Source: Hesseltinella vesiculosa (Eukaryota; Mucoromycota; Mucoromycetes; Mucorales; Cunninghamellaceae). From it: 64,000 bases of DNA. Made by a program: the position numbers and the translations under genes. The stretch is from assembly GCA_002104935.1 (NCBI GenBank), contig MCGT01000001.1, forward strand, positions 1,195,001 through 1,259,000, in the 5' to 3' direction. Under the pieces are notes generated by a model. The model made no database searches. It was given only the letters and a program-made list of their open reading frames with translations, and was not told where the DNA came from. Below, one piece after another: positions 45,830 through 59,143 of this stretch. Within the stretch, counting starts at the first letter, position 1. Each line of letters opens with the position of its first letter.

Positions 45830-46330
45830 CCAATCTTATTCCTCCGCTTATTCGGCGGCCGCTTCGGCCCGAAATGCCGAATTCGCGAGAAATATGGTCA
45901 CGTGGTTTTGTAGTCATCAAGGCGCGGTTGGTTAAGTGGTATAATCTTCGCCTGCCACGCGAAGGGCCGGGGTTCGATTCCCCGATCGCGCAATTCTTTT
46001 TGCCCCTGCAAGGGCTTAGTGGTTTTTTTTTTTAATTTATCACTTGAGGTCAGTTCTGATGTCTGCTGGTTTTCCATATTTTTTATTGTGTCCATGGGAT
46101 TGAACGGTGTGATGTTTAGGTGGTCTTTGATAACAACAAGACATGGCCCAAATTTCTTTCTATTTTTTTTTTTTTTTTTTTGGCGACCAGCTGGCGGTGG
46201 AGCCGATTTCAGTGCTATTTTAGGAAGGCCATGCATGGTGAAGCGAAGGATGGGGTGATGCTTCTTCACTTTTTGATTTTGGTTTTTTTTTTTTTTTTTT
46301 GCATTCTTTGGTTCGGCTGGTTGTTTGGCT
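45830..46330 (+). repeat. tRNA-Gly-bearing repeat, copy 2
   Basis: Homologous to 9533-10030 on both sides of the tRNA. Upstream flank is highly similar, including GCCCGAAATGCCGAATTC; downstream flank is more diverged but colinear (T tract, TGCTGGT, TTTTTATTG, GGTGGTCTTTGAT, GACCAGCTG, GGATGGGGTGATGCTTCTT). Confidence 0.65.
45922..45992 (+). tRNA. tRNA-Gly (anticodon GCC), second copy
   Basis: Identical in all 71 positions to the gene at 9632-9702; also identical in the preceding ~25 bp, which contain TCACGTG. Cloverleaf, A and B boxes and a downstream T run are intact. Confidence 0.95.
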
Positions 46331-46379
46331 GGTGAACCAGTCGGACGAACCGATCAATCATTTTCAAGTGTGCGAGCAA

Positions 46380-46845
46380 GTAAATCAAGTGCGCACGAAA
46401 TCATTTTTAGTGCATGCTTGAAAGCCTTCTCAGTCTTCCCTGCACTGTCTGAGAGTGCTACAATCATCATCAACGTCATTTCTCACCGTTTTGTGCTGGC
46501 ATGCACAAATCGGGGTGAATTTATTTACAGCAATTTTGCACTGTGATTTTATTTCAAAAAGCAAAGGGGTCCGTCCCCCTGATGAAAATGGCAGATTTTT
46601 CATTTTTTTTAGCTGGCGATTCGGAAGTGTCGAAACGAAACTGATCAACAGTTGGCTGGGCGGCCGTCACCAATCGACCTGATATTCTTAGCATCAACAT
46701 CATTCATATGTTTGCGCATTTATGCAAAATTTCAGGTCTATCCAGTCACTCAAAAGTGTTGTGCAGCGTGTGCTTTTTTTTTTTCAGAAAACAATGGATT
46801 GCCATATTCAGCCTCGCTGTGCGCCTCACCTCCTGGCTAGTGCAC
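46380..46845 (+). repeat. Dispersed repeat family A, copy 7, left arm of palindrome
   Basis: Forward copy with the extended 5' part shared with copy 4. Its last ~170 bp (46676-46845) are repeated in inverse orientation at 46972-47150. Confidence 0.8.
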
Positions 46846-46971
46846 GTTGGGCATTTCCCTTTTCCAAAACAATCCAAAATCCAAAGTCTCGATTTGATAA
46901 AGAAATACCGTCACTACCTTAATCATGTCGCACGTCACGAATGGCGCTGGTTCTCGCTGTTTATCAATTGT

Positions 46972-47155
46972 TGTGCGTGCGCTAGCCAGGAGGTGAGGCG
47001 CACAGCGGAGGCTGAATATGGCAATCCATTGTTTTCTGAAAAAAAAAAGCACACGCTGCACAACACTTTTGAGTGACTGGATAGACCTGAAATTTTGCAT
47101 AAATGCGCAAACACATGAATGATGTTGATGCTAAGAAAATCAGGTCGATTGGTCA
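46972..47155 (-). repeat. Dispersed repeat family A, copy 8, right arm of palindrome
   Basis: Nearly perfect reverse complement of 46676-46845, with a spacer of ~126 bp. The copy stops abruptly after the CAATCGACCTGA word at 47150, so it lacks the head of the repeat. Confidence 0.8.
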
Positions 47156-47428
47156 TCGCGTTTCGTCAATCGCTAGCTGTATGCTAAAATTTGGGGGTCC
47201 ATCGGTGGGGGTGTTTTTTTTTGGAAGAAGCTGGCGTTTTGGGCCAGATTAGCAGGTGGCTCTGATCATCAAGGTTGGCTTTTTCAATATTGACATTCAA
47301 GAAAGTGTGCTGGGTTTATTGAGGGAAAGTATGTTGGCAAATGACGAGGATGATAAACGGGCGAATGAAATGGTAGGATCAAAAGCGGGTTGGGTAACAG
47401 GCAAACAAAGAGATGAAGGAGATGAGAT

Positions 47429-50027
47429 TCATACAATGGGTTTGGGGCGAGGGAGCGAAGGGCGGGTGGGCGAGGAGGGGGAGTTTTCCCAGTCCATTTG
47501 GAGCTGCAGCAGGTCTTGGGTTGGTATGGAGGAAGAGGCAATGGCATTCCAATCGGTTTGCATGAAGCTGCTGACGCTGCCGTGGACTTGGTTTTCGAGT
47601 TTCATGAGTTCGGCCATGAAGCCAATGTTGGGGGACATGTTGGGGCGAGCCTTGATGACATGGCCATAGGATTGTTTGAGCGTCCAACGTTCACAAGCGA
47701 CCAAATAAGCCAAAATCACAGTGACAGACCTTGATTTCCCAGCCTTGCAGTGAACATAGATACCTTGGTGATGTCGTTTGGCGTCCTCTGAAAAAAAAAA
47801 AAAATAAGAAACACCTCTCTTTGTACAAAATAGAGGGCTTACCGATGAATGCAACGCCTTCCAAGATAATATGGTCAATGTTTTGCATTTCGACAGTGTC
47901 GCGGGCAGAGATTTTGCGATAGTCCAGGCGATTGTTGTGGATAAAAGGGAGGAGGGCAAGATCCTGGCATTCTTCGGCCATGTTGAGGACCCGACGGATG
48001 GGCCTGGCCAAAAGCTGGTGGGCTTGGTCTGGGGTTTCGATTTCAGGGCCAACGTAGAGGAAGCCAGGGATGATCTCGGAGATGGTGAAGTCGAAATCGC
48101 CTTCGGTTTGGGGTGAGATGCTGTCGTCTTCTTCCATGAGTCGGCCAAGGATTTTGGTGGCGGGGCTGACAGGGCCAAAAGCGGCCGGGGCGACGGTGGT
48201 GGGGCTGGTGATGGGCATGTTCAGGGCGATGGGTGTGAGGGAAGAGGAGGAGGCCGGAGAGGCTGAGGCGGTGAACCAGGTGCAGGGTGAGGTGGAGCAG
48301 GCAGAGGAAAGCACGGGTGTGCCGGTGGAAGTGGGGATGGCAGGTGGGTTAGGGTGAGTGGTGGGGTCATCCAAAGCGATGGTAGATTGGAGCTGCTGCT
48401 GTTGTTGCCACTGGAGCTGCTGAGAGCGTCGGCTGGCGCGCCTGGCCAAAGCGTTTGCATTGTTTTCACGAGCTGCTTGAGTATCCAGACTGAACAGGCT
48501 GGTGTGTTGCAAGGGTTTGGAGCCAGCCGAATAGCTTTGGGATCGACGGGGGCAAGGGCCACCATAGAGAGAGTGGCGTTGCTGATGGTTGGGACTGTTC
48601 TTGACGGGGTTGGTCAAAGGGGTGGTGGTGATGGCGAGGTTGACTGGCCGTCGTTGGCGGGTGTGGTGGCTTGAGGGGGGTGACATGAGGCTGGGCGTGG
48701 AGGTGGATGAGGTTGGAGGTAGGAACAAGGAAGGCGGTGGGGCGAGAGAGGGAGCTGGATGAGCACCGACGGCGACAGCAGACAGGTAGGACACTGGGTC
48801 CATGCCTTCCAAGCAATCAGGGATGGAAGAAGTGTTTTCGACTTGGCGGTAGACCATGTCCAGATGACGAAGGAAGCCTTGGAAGCCGCCGGCCAAAAAA
48901 TAATGACGGTCGGCGGTGGCGTCGTTGCTGGCCTTGGACAGGACGTTGAGCAAGGTCCAGGCGGGCGAGGCTTTGCGATCTTGTTCCATGGTGTCGTCAT
49001 ACACTACCCACGTGGTAGCTATGGAGGCAGGCTCGTCGGTGGGAGTCATTGGGCTGCCGAAGGAGGTTGGTGAAGAGGACAGGGACGAGTTGCTGGAAGA
49101 AGAAGAGGTAGACAGAGTGGTGATGGAGGACATGGACGAAGTGGACGATTGTCGTTGGACCAAGTAGTGATCGCGGCCTTCGGCGGTTGTAATGAAATTT
49201 TCCAGATGAAAATTGGCAATGGCGCCGCGCTGGTATCGTTTGACGAGCAGGGACGGCAGGTTGACGTTGATGGAGCCGCGCACACGGCACTGCTGGTAAT
49301 CGATCAGGCTGCGGACGTCGATGAGAACCAAGGGCAAGTGAGGCTGGGCCAGCAGGTCCAAGAGGTGGTCGGGTTGGATGAGATCGAGAGGGGTGGAAAA
49401 GGGAGGGGAGAAAGAGGTGTCGATCGACTGGGCTCGCGTCAAGGTGGGCATGGTGAGGGAAGGGGGATTGGGAGGGTGGTGATCCAAGGCAGAGGAAGCC
49501 TCGGCTTTCTTTCGGGCCAAATAAAGATCCAGCTTTTTTTCATGGTCAGCGTCCAAGCGCAGGTCTTGAATGAGCGGCAAGTCTTGGTAAGAGGGGTCGC
49601 CAAAGGTATAAGAGTTTCGGTGCGAGTTCCCGGCACAGGTCAGGTGGTGGCGATGCTTTGATTTGCGGGATGAGCGTGTAGGAGAAGGGGAAGTTCGCGA
49701 AAGAAGGTGGGGATGGATGGTGGAATGACGTTTGTCCACTTTTCGAGATGTATCAAAAAGCAAGGCAGGGTCGGGTCGGAATGAAGGCGATCTTGGTCGG
49801 GTGGTGCGTTGTCGTTTCGCTTCGGCTCGGATATTGGGTAATGAAGTGGAATGACGTGGGATCGGCTCTTCATTCATGGCAGTGGAGGTGGCCTGTTTGT
49901 TGCTCCATGGTCGTCGACCGAATGAGTAGGGTAGCTTGCGAAAAAAAGACTCGGATAAACTGGTGACTTTTTTGCCACCGCCAGTTTTTGCAGGACGCTT
50001 GCTTTTTTTATATCGATCAAAAAGCAT
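47429..50027 (-). CDS. MAPK-phosphatase-like dual-specificity phosphatase with rhodanese-like domain
   Basis: Two exons (50027-47843 and 47787-47429) give 847 residues. Seen in order: a basic Ser-rich N-terminus; a rhodanese/CH2-like domain around residues 220-400 (LVLIDVRSLIDYQQCRVRGSI ... TTWVVYDD) without a catalytic Cys; a long disordered Ser/Thr/Pro/Gln-rich middle; a dual-specificity phosphatase domain (EIIPGFLYVGPEIETPDQ, NMAEEC, general acid Asp region) with active site VHCKAGKSRSV matching HCx5R. The order rhodanese-like then DSP is that of MAP-kinase phosphatases (family knowledge: yeast Msg5, fission yeast Pmp1 and animal MKPs). Dephosphorylation of the Thr-X-Tyr loop of a MAPK is inferred. 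The active-site exon lies beyond the only intron. An acidic-hydrophobic tail follows the domain. Confidence 0.85.
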
Positions 50028-50988
50028 GTCCTGTAGATTTGTGTGTATATAAAATAAGGAATGGAGGATAAAAGCAAGAGTGGAAGGGAATGGACTGGGA
50101 TTGCAAAGCCAAAATAAACAATGAAAAAAAGAGCAGAAGTGAAAAAAAGTCGCCCTTTTTAAAAATAGACAAAGAATTTTTTCGTGTCACGTCAACTCCC
50201 AAAAATAAAAATCATGGTCAACCAAGGGCAAGATAAAAAAAAACGAAAACATTATTAAAAAATTAACGTATGACAATGTTATTCGTTTAAATGAATAGCA
50301 ACCAGTCATTCCTGTTTCTTTACGACACCCATCCTCATTTCATTGTCCTCGACGTACAATGGACCCCTATTTAAACTCAGTATATGAAGCCCATCATTTA
50401 TAAATCTATTTTTTTCAGCAAGATCTCATCAACAGCATGAGCAAGTGATACAACCTGCATTTGTTTTTTTTTAAATGCAGGAATATTAGGTCCCATTGAC
50501 AACATTTAAAAGTAATGAAGAATTTTCCATTCTAGTCCTTGCTCTCCTTTTTCTTCTTTGATCACCGAAGGTTGTTGCGGCTTACGGGTCCTTTTTTTTT
50601 TTTTTTTTATCTCAGGGAGGTGGGATTGACCTTTTTTTTTGGCTATGTCGAGATACAGCAATCAGCTGAGCGAGGCCATGGTCCAGTTTTGGGAACCTGA
50701 AGCCATGTTGTTTGGTTTTTTAATGTGCGACCTGCTCAGGTCAGCCATGGACACAGGTTCTCAAACAAGCGCAGTTCATTCGTGTCAATTCACCAGCTTT
50801 CGCTTTGAAAAGGAACCACCTTTTTTACTATGGGGAGCTCCCCTCTTTTGCTGGCGGTGGATCAGAGGAGATTGGCGTTTTTATTGTTCAAGAGACATCC
50901 ACGTTGGAGAGAGTTTTGGGCTCCCGCTGTTGGTTGCAGGTGGCGGGGTTTGAAGAGTAACCAGAACCGCTTTTTTTTATTGCAGTGA
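50028..50988. other. Intergenic, no supported gene
   Basis: Between the phosphatase start and the 3' end of the PKA gene, both on the minus strand. A ~100-codon plus-strand frame near 50640-50953 has no recognisable family and no support. Confidence 0.5.
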
Positions 50989-52745
<1,757 letters not shown>

Positions 52746-53126
52746 GGTAAAGGTGGAGTGCAAAAGAGAGAAACAAAAATAAAATAAAAAAAATAAAAAA
52801 AAAGTAAAAATATGGCTTGCTGGGGTTCGGTGTTTTGTGTGGGCGTGTGTGAAGATGTGTGTGTGTGTGTGTGAACGGGAAGAGCACAAGCTTGCAGAGA
52901 AATCAACCGGCATGAAGAGTGAAAAGACACTGCGTGTTGGCAAAGTGGTCAGCGTAGGAAAGATTGATTTTTCACCCTTTTCTGTCCTTTCGCGAATCAG
53001 CCAATGGCAGAGCAGGATCCGGAGGATTTGTTGAGAACGGTGCTGACGGCCATTGTTTTCTCCCCCTTCCTTACGTTATTTTGAATTGTATACCCAAGTG
53101 TTGATTCCTCCCTTGTTGTTTCCATC
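52746..53126. promoter_or_regulatory. Divergent promoter region with GT microsatellite
   Basis: 381 bp between the divergent PKA and EI24-type genes. It contains an A-rich tract (52776-52808) and a (GT)n run at ~52839-52873, which may vary in length. Confidence 0.4.
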
Positions 53127-54153
53127 ATGGTTGCCTTACGAACCACATACCCAGTGCAAGGCATCTTTTTCTTCCTTGCTCATCCCCAGGTAAAAAAAAA
53201 GGCGTCTGCGTCACTTGTTCTGCATCGTTTTTGCCAAGGCTTTCTTTTTTATTCATGATGGTTTACTTTATAGCTCTGGACGAAAACGATCTGCCCCTTT
53301 TTTTTGACATTGCTGTTTGGCATCATCTCCTTGGTGTTGTCGTTTGTGTTTTTGTTACCATTGCAAGCGCATGCTTTGATAGCGGCTCATTGCCCAGCTT
53401 GGCTTGCTTGGCTCGTGTCGGTGATCTTTGTACTACTTGAATCGGCCCTCATGGATATCATTTTCTTTTTGATTTTGATTCCTCTTTTTCAAGATGCTTT
53501 GTTTGATGCGACATTGAAAGCAAGAGGCATGACCCGTATGTTTGAAACGCGTGTGCCAGTCAGTGGTATGACTCTCTGTTGCCGAGGCATTGGGATCGGT
53601 GTGGTGTTTGTTTGGTTCTTGGTTTTAGCCCAGGTAAAAAGACGGGTGCATGTGCTTTTTTTTTTATATCTGACCCTCTTGAAAGATCATTGTGTTGGTG
53701 ATCACTGCGCCGCTCCATTTGGTTCCATTCCTTGGCACGGTCGTGGCTTGTTTTATCAATGGATGGCCTTTTGCGTAAGTTGGCCACTCTTTTTTTGAAT
53801 TTACGACGCTCACGTATTTTTTTTTTATGATAAGGTGGGGTGCGTTGATCCATTATGACCTCGAATTTCGTGGGTTCAGTATTGCCGAATCAAGGCGTAA
53901 TGCTTGGAATCGCCGTGGCGACTATAGCCAATTTGGTATGGTCGCTGTGGCTTTGGAGCTGATTCCGTTTTTCAACCTGCTGTTCATGTGGACCAACATT
54001 GTGGGTGCGGCATTGTGGATGGCTGATGAATACGAAAAAAACGAGCGATTGATTGCACAACAACAATCTAAGCAGCAGCCCGATTTTTATCAGCCTCAGC
54101 CTCCTCTCCAACAACAATCGTCTGGCTCTTGGTATGGCGCTGTTCACGCCTAG
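53127..54153 (+). CDS. EI24-family multi-pass membrane protein
   Basis: Four exons (53127-53189, 53274-53633, 53686-53774, 53835-54153) give 276 residues. Seen: at least five hydrophobic segments (TLLFGIISLVLSFVFLLPL, WLAWLVSVIFVLLESALM, IGIGVVFVWFLVLAQIIVLV, HLVPFLGTVVACFINGWPFA, GMVAVALELIPFFNLLFMWT), the EI24/CysZ-like phrase GWPFAWGALIHYDLEFRG and an amphipathic RRNAWNRRGDYSQFG before the last pair. The tail is Gln-rich. In yeast the EI24-like proteins Rrt8 and Lds1/2 localise to lipid droplets and the spore wall (family knowledge). The exact role here is unknown. Confidence 0.75.
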
Positions 54154-54602
54154 TAGAGACAAAGGGACCCTCATTCCTTTTTTTTTTATTGGATGTATTT
54201 AGACAAAGTTCTTTGAAACTGTTAGTGTGCCTTGATTGAAATGAAAAAAAAAAAAAAAAAAAAAAAAAAGTTATTTTTATAAGTGGATCTGAACAAAAAA
54301 GGGGGGAGTCGGCGATCCATTCAACATCGCACAAGGAAAAGTAGACAAATCAGGGGAAATGATCGAGGCAGATGATCAGATGGACTGGCTGGGGCTGTTT
54401 GTTAACATGAAGTGCGAAAACAGGCAAGTTTCCAAAAATAAATAAAAGGATGGAAAGCCCACTTTGTTGTTTTCCCCTGTTTTTTGGTTGCCAAGAAATA
54501 AAAAAAAAATCTCTCTTTTTCTTTTCCACTTCTTCTTATACCCGTGCCTTTTTTGATATCCCATTTTTTCCCCCCTTGAAAAACGTGCAAATCTCTTTTA
54601 CG
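54154..54602. other. Intergenic, no gene seen
   Basis: Spacer with A- and T-homopolymers (a ~26 nt A run near 54244) before the tetraspanin gene. Nothing coding recognised. Confidence 0.5.
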
Positions 54603-55848
54603 ATGGAAAAACGGCAACCAACACCCGACAATAAACGACTGTCCTCGGGAACCTTGCTGGAATCCGCCGAAGGGTTGCCAGGCCACGATTCTCGACGAAA
54701 CACCTATGCATCTTCGTTACAACAACAACAGCTCCGAGACGATCAACTTTGGGACTCGACCGATGACCTACCAGAGCCTGTCTTACCTTGGATGCGGTCT
54801 GAATCAAGAAATTCTCTCGGCGGGACGTCGCAGTTATCCGTCGATGCTGCCAGTCTACACGCTGTCAAACGGTATATCCCTGAACAAATCAACACCAAGA
54901 GGCAACGATGGACCCTTCACAAATGGTGGTTGCTCTTTTCAAACACTCTGGTAAGCTCCAGCTGAGACGGAAGAGGGCATGGATCATTGACCTTTTTTCC
55001 AGCTTTTCTGCATCGGACTTGGTGCGATGATGATTGGGATTTTAACCTATTGCAAATGTAAAAAAAAAAAAAAAAAAACAAGATTTCAGCTATTGAAGGA
55101 AGCTCACGCTTTTTTTAAACAGTTTACCTTCGAGCTGAAGTGGTGATTGTTGGCGAAAGTGTGCTACTCAACTGTAGGTATCATTCTTTTAACAAGATCA
55201 AGGTCTCATATTGTTTTTTCCAGTAATTTTATCCACGGGTGTCGTGTGCTTGGCCACTTCGCTGCTTGGCTACGTCGGCATCATGTTGAACAACCGAACA
55301 ATCCTTGCCGTGTACAACCTTTTCCTTTGGGTTTGCTTTGGGCTGATCGCAGCCATTGGTTACTATTCTTATCGTCGAAACAAGTGGAACATCAGCGGCA
55401 AGCTTTCCCAACAATGGCATCGCTTTTTATCACCAGCTGGCCGTGCAGCCATTCAAGCAAACGCAAGTCATCATCACCCTGTTTTTCCTGGCTAACCTTT
55501 TTTATGATTTTCCCACAGTTGCACTGCTGTGGTTACAAGGCTTTTTCGGATTATCATGAAAACTCTGACAAATGCTTCCCGCGCACCTTACTACCCGGCT
55601 GCCACTACAAATACCAGCAATTCATCGTCGGCCTTTTGACGATCTCCTACATCGTCGCTTTTGCCTGTGTGCCTTTGATTATTTTCATTTTGATCTCCGG
55701 CCTGCTTTGCGCCAACCACATTAACCGCAAGTTTGGCAAGAATCTCCCCCCCAAGATCTATCGCCTGGATTATCGTGGCATCGTTGCTGGCACTCCCACC
55801 GGCAGCTCATTGAACGTCGCTACCCAAGGCTTGCACCGTAGAGGTTAA
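54603..55848 (+). CDS. Tetraspanin
   Basis: Five exons (54603-54950, 55003-55057, 55123-55173, 55224-55462, 55519-55848) give 340 residues. Seen: a ~105-residue polar N-terminal extension, unusually long for the family; span 1 (LLFCIGLGAMMIGILTYC); span 2 (VILSTGVVCLATSLLGYVG) and span 3 (ILAVYNLFLWVCFGLIAAIG); a large outer loop with the hallmark CCG (LHCCGYKAFSDYHENSDKCFP) and PGC; span 4 (LLTISYIVAFACVPLIIFIL); and a short basic tail. Fungal tetraspanins organise membrane domains, e.g. Pls1 in appressoria (family knowledge). Four loop cysteines (the CCG pair, one in DKCFP and one in PGC) fit a two-disulfide loop. The last intron is GC-AG. Confidence 0.88.
55463..55518 (+). other. GC-AG intron in the tetraspanin gene
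   Basis: 56 nt, donor GCAAGT, branch-site-like GGCTAACC, acceptor CACAG. It joins ...AAIQAN to LHCCGYKAF in phase 0; the GT within GCAAGT would give the wrong phase. Confidence 0.8.
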
Positions 55849-56392
55849 AAAAGGAGTCTATCTTCTGCTAACCTATCCTGTGTATTCATATCCTTTCAAT
55901 GATAATCAATGAATTAAAAAAAGTGGCCTGGGTCATGGATCGAAAGGCTTCCTCATTCCTTTTTTTACTCTCCGCACTCAAAGGAAGTCTCTTTTTTTTT
56001 TTTGACAAATCATCCATCCCTGAAGGATCGACGATGGGGTGATAAACTGAGCAAACACCTGACTTGTCTGATGGATATTATAAAAAAAACCAAGGCGACA
56101 CCCTCTGGAGCGCCTAGAAATGAAAGCCACCAAGCTATTTTCTGCACATCTGGGTCACACTGGGTGAAACCATCTTTTTGTTATCTTTTTTCATGAGTTT
56201 GCAGTGACCAAAAATGGTCAGCTTCATTGATAACGTTCCTCCCTTTTTTTTTTTTTTTTTTGTGCATCCCTTGCTCCTTTCCCCTTTATTTTGTTTTGCC
56301 TATCAGCTTGAAGACGAGCTATTCTGCCTTTTTGGCTCCTTCTATACCTCCAAGGCTTTTGATTCCTCCCCGCTTAACCATTCTTTTATCCT
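55849..56392. other. Intergenic, no gene seen
   Basis: 3' flank of the tetraspanin and T-rich leader of the glutamine synthetase gene. No repeat family or RNA gene recognised. Confidence 0.5.
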
Positions 56393-57629
56393 ATGGCAGC
56401 AATAAAAAGCAACTCATCCTTGCTGCAAAAATATTTGCAGCTAAGTCAGGGTGACACCATACAAGCAGAATATCTGTGGCTCGACGGTCAAGGCGATATC
56501 CGGTCAAAATCAAGGACACTGACACCCAAACAGGTTTCTCGCCTAGACGAATTACCTGAATGGACTTGTGATGGGTCTCTGACTGGCCTGGCCGACCACC
56601 ACGACTCAGACATCTTGTTGAAGCCAGTTGCCATGTATCACGACCCTTTCCGTCCTCGGCATGACGGCCTGACCAACAAGCTGGTTCTGTGTGAAACATT
56701 GTCACCAAGCAGCAGCCCCCACCCAACCAATCTCCGCTCTTCCTGTCTCAAGGTCATGCTCGCCCACGCTCAACATAAACCTTGGTTTGGCATTGAGCAA
56801 GAATACATGTTCATCGATATGGAAAACAATCGACCCCTAGGATGGCCCAAATTCGGCCACCCTGAACCGCAGGTGGCAAAAAAAAAAAAAAAAAAAAATT
56901 CATGAGCATCCTCTCATTTTTTTTTCCATGCCACGCCTAGGGAAAATATTACTGTGCAGTGGGTGCGACCAAGGTGTTTGGTAGAGACATTGTCGAGGCG
57001 CATTACCGGGCCTGCCTGTTTGCTGGTATTTCCATCTGCGGCACCAACGTTGAGACCACACCCGGCCAGTTTGAATATCAGATCGGTCCTTGTGAGGGCG
57101 TGGCGATGGGCGACGAGCTCTGGGTAGCTAGGTACCTGATGGATCGTGTGGCCGAGGATTTTGGTGTCGGTGTTACAATCCACCCCAAGCCTGTAGATGG
57201 CGACTGGAACGGCGCCGGCTGCCACACAAATTACTCCACCAGCGCCATGCGAGAGGACGGCGGTCTAGCCGCGATCGAAGAAGCCATCGACAAGCTGAGT
57301 CTGCGTCATTATGAACATATCGCAGTCTACGGTGACGATAATGATCTCCGACTTACCGGCCAACATGAAACTGGCCATATTGACGCGTTTTCCTATGGCA
57401 TTGCCAACCGCGGCGCATCCATTCGCATCCCGCGTCACGTTTATGACGCCGGCAAAGGCTACATGGAAGATCGCCGCCCGGTAAAGATCATTGAGGGAAA
57501 AAAATCGCTGTGTGATGCCAATATTTTTTTTCCTGTCCCTAGGCATCCAATATTAACCCATATCCTGTCACAAGTATCCTTGTAGAATCATCCCTTTCTC
57601 GTTTACCCACTCGTTATTTTATAAGATAA
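56393..57629 (+). CDS. Glutamine synthetase, eukaryotic type II
   Basis: Three exons (56393-56872, 56941-57480, 57543-57629) give 368 residues. Seen: [42 protein letters not shown], metal-binding GIEQEYMF, the core [20 protein letters not shown] and [14 protein letters not shown], ammonia/glutamate site [10 protein letters not shown], and the ATP-binding end SIRIPR and YMEDRRP. It condenses glutamate and ammonia with ATP to glutamine in the cytosol. Oddities: ...[21 protein letters not shown] shows substitutions relative to usual GSD/DP motifs, and the C-terminus after DRRP is atypical (ends LPTRYFIR). It may therefore be a divergent second isoform; activity is likely but not certain. Confidence 0.9.
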
Positions 57630-57942
57630 AAGCCAGATTCATTCCTCACCTCATCCCCCCGATTTGACCGCCTCCACCGCAGATTCCCCTACCTTGTTGG
57701 AGTGAAATACCTGGGCGAAGAAAGCTGCAACCACTTTTTTCAGTTTCAAAATCCGCCGCCAGTCAGGATTCAGTCGAAAGAAGGAACGGAAAAAAAAAAG
57801 GAGGCACACTTTCAAATTTCTTTGTTCTCTGCTGGACATGACAGTTGACCTGAGCAAACGCAGTATACAATTTTCAGTTAGTTTCCTCCTCCTCTTTTCC
57901 CTTTTTTTTTTTTTCATCCGCCACCCATTTCAGATCCACCCC
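57630..57942. other. Intergenic, no gene seen
   Basis: Short spacer with polypurine/polypyrimidine runs between two plus-strand genes. Confidence 0.5.
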
Positions 57943-58877
57943 ATGCAGTCTCTTGAGCTTGTCCAAAGGGTGCACCCCAGAATCAGAACAGTGTTAAAAA
58001 AGTAAAACGATCTCACTCGAAAAGGGCCGGCGTCCTCCTATCATTCTTACTCTTTTTTGCCACTTTTCCAAAATAGCCTTTATTACATTGGCCTGGCAAC
58101 CGACCACCTTGTGCAAGAGAATGTCCGATTCCAAACGATCAAAGCGTTGGTTACAAAGGCAAATGCCATAGACTCGGACGCGAGCTTCCGCGTCAGCCTT
58201 TACCAAGTGCAGCATGTCATGCAAAATCGAGTTGGGCATCTCCCGCAAACTGTCCCTTCAGATCAAGTTGACCGCCTGGACGCCTTCTTGCAAGAAATCC
58301 GGTTCAAAGCCAGAGCCGTCATCAGCCATATGAATGAGATCTACACTGATCAGCAAGACAAAGCCTTTGCCGACCGCGAAGAGGGTTTCGTTCATCAGGC
58401 AATGTTCGAGCTGGAAAAGCTTGGTCACTCGGATTTAGATCTAGATCTCAACCTGTCTGCGCCGCTCTGCTATTCCTTGCTGGCTGAGCAATGCGACAAT
58501 CTCTTGCGTTTTGCAGATGACATGGTAAAGGCCCCTCTGTGGCATTTCGCAGCTCCAAAAAATAGTTAATGTCCGCCAACATTTTTCTCGATTAGGATGT
58601 GGGACTGGATGATCAAGACCAGCATCCAGCTACCGTGCTCTACAATGTCACTGAAAGCAAGTGTAAAGAGCTCTATCAACATGCCCTTGCCATTGCTTCT
58701 CAAATCGCTGAGAAAATCGGCACAGTCCCGCCCATTCCACCTTTTCCGACCTTGCCTCTGCCCAGCTCGGTCATCTCTCCAGTGTCTACGCCTGCGGGGT
58801 CAAGCTCGCCAATTCTTGCAGAGGCGCCAGCTCCTCCTTTGTGTCGGTCTGGCGACAGCTCCAGGTACAGTTGCTAG
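57943..58877 (+). CDS. Hypothetical helical protein, unknown function
   Basis: Not recognised. Three exons (57943-58001, 58077-58524, 58596-58877) join in phase to 262 residues. Seen: a mostly alpha-helical soluble protein (RIRTVLKNLYYIGLATDHLV, VDRLDAFLQEIRFKARAVI, CYSLLAEQCDNLLRFADDM, KELYQHALAIASQIAEKI) followed by a Pro/Ser-rich disordered tail (PPIPPFPTLPLPSS). No signal peptide or membrane span. Its downstream neighbour is also a small helical protein of unknown function; a functional link is not shown. Confidence 0.65.
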
Positions 58878-59143
58878 TTTGCTGGCAGGTACCTTTCATC
58901 TCTTCTTATGAAGCCAATTAAAATAGGTGATCGATTTTGTTCCTTATGATCAGCAACAAGAAGACAATAAAATAACGATCGACGAGCAAATTGGCTGTGT
59001 GCCTAGCCTAAGCAAATAAAATGTCATTCAAAATCCGACATAATGAAAAAGAGGCGGCCTCCTTTTTTATCCGCCTTGCTCATTTGTTCCTTCTTTTTTT
59101 TTTTTTTTTTTTTTTTGAAAATTCTCTTTTTCTCATACTTTGA

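Noticed and set aside
50639..50953. 104-codon plus-strand frame
   Set aside because: No recognisable motif, lies in the 3' flank of the PKA gene, and is interrupted by repeat-like T tracts upstream.
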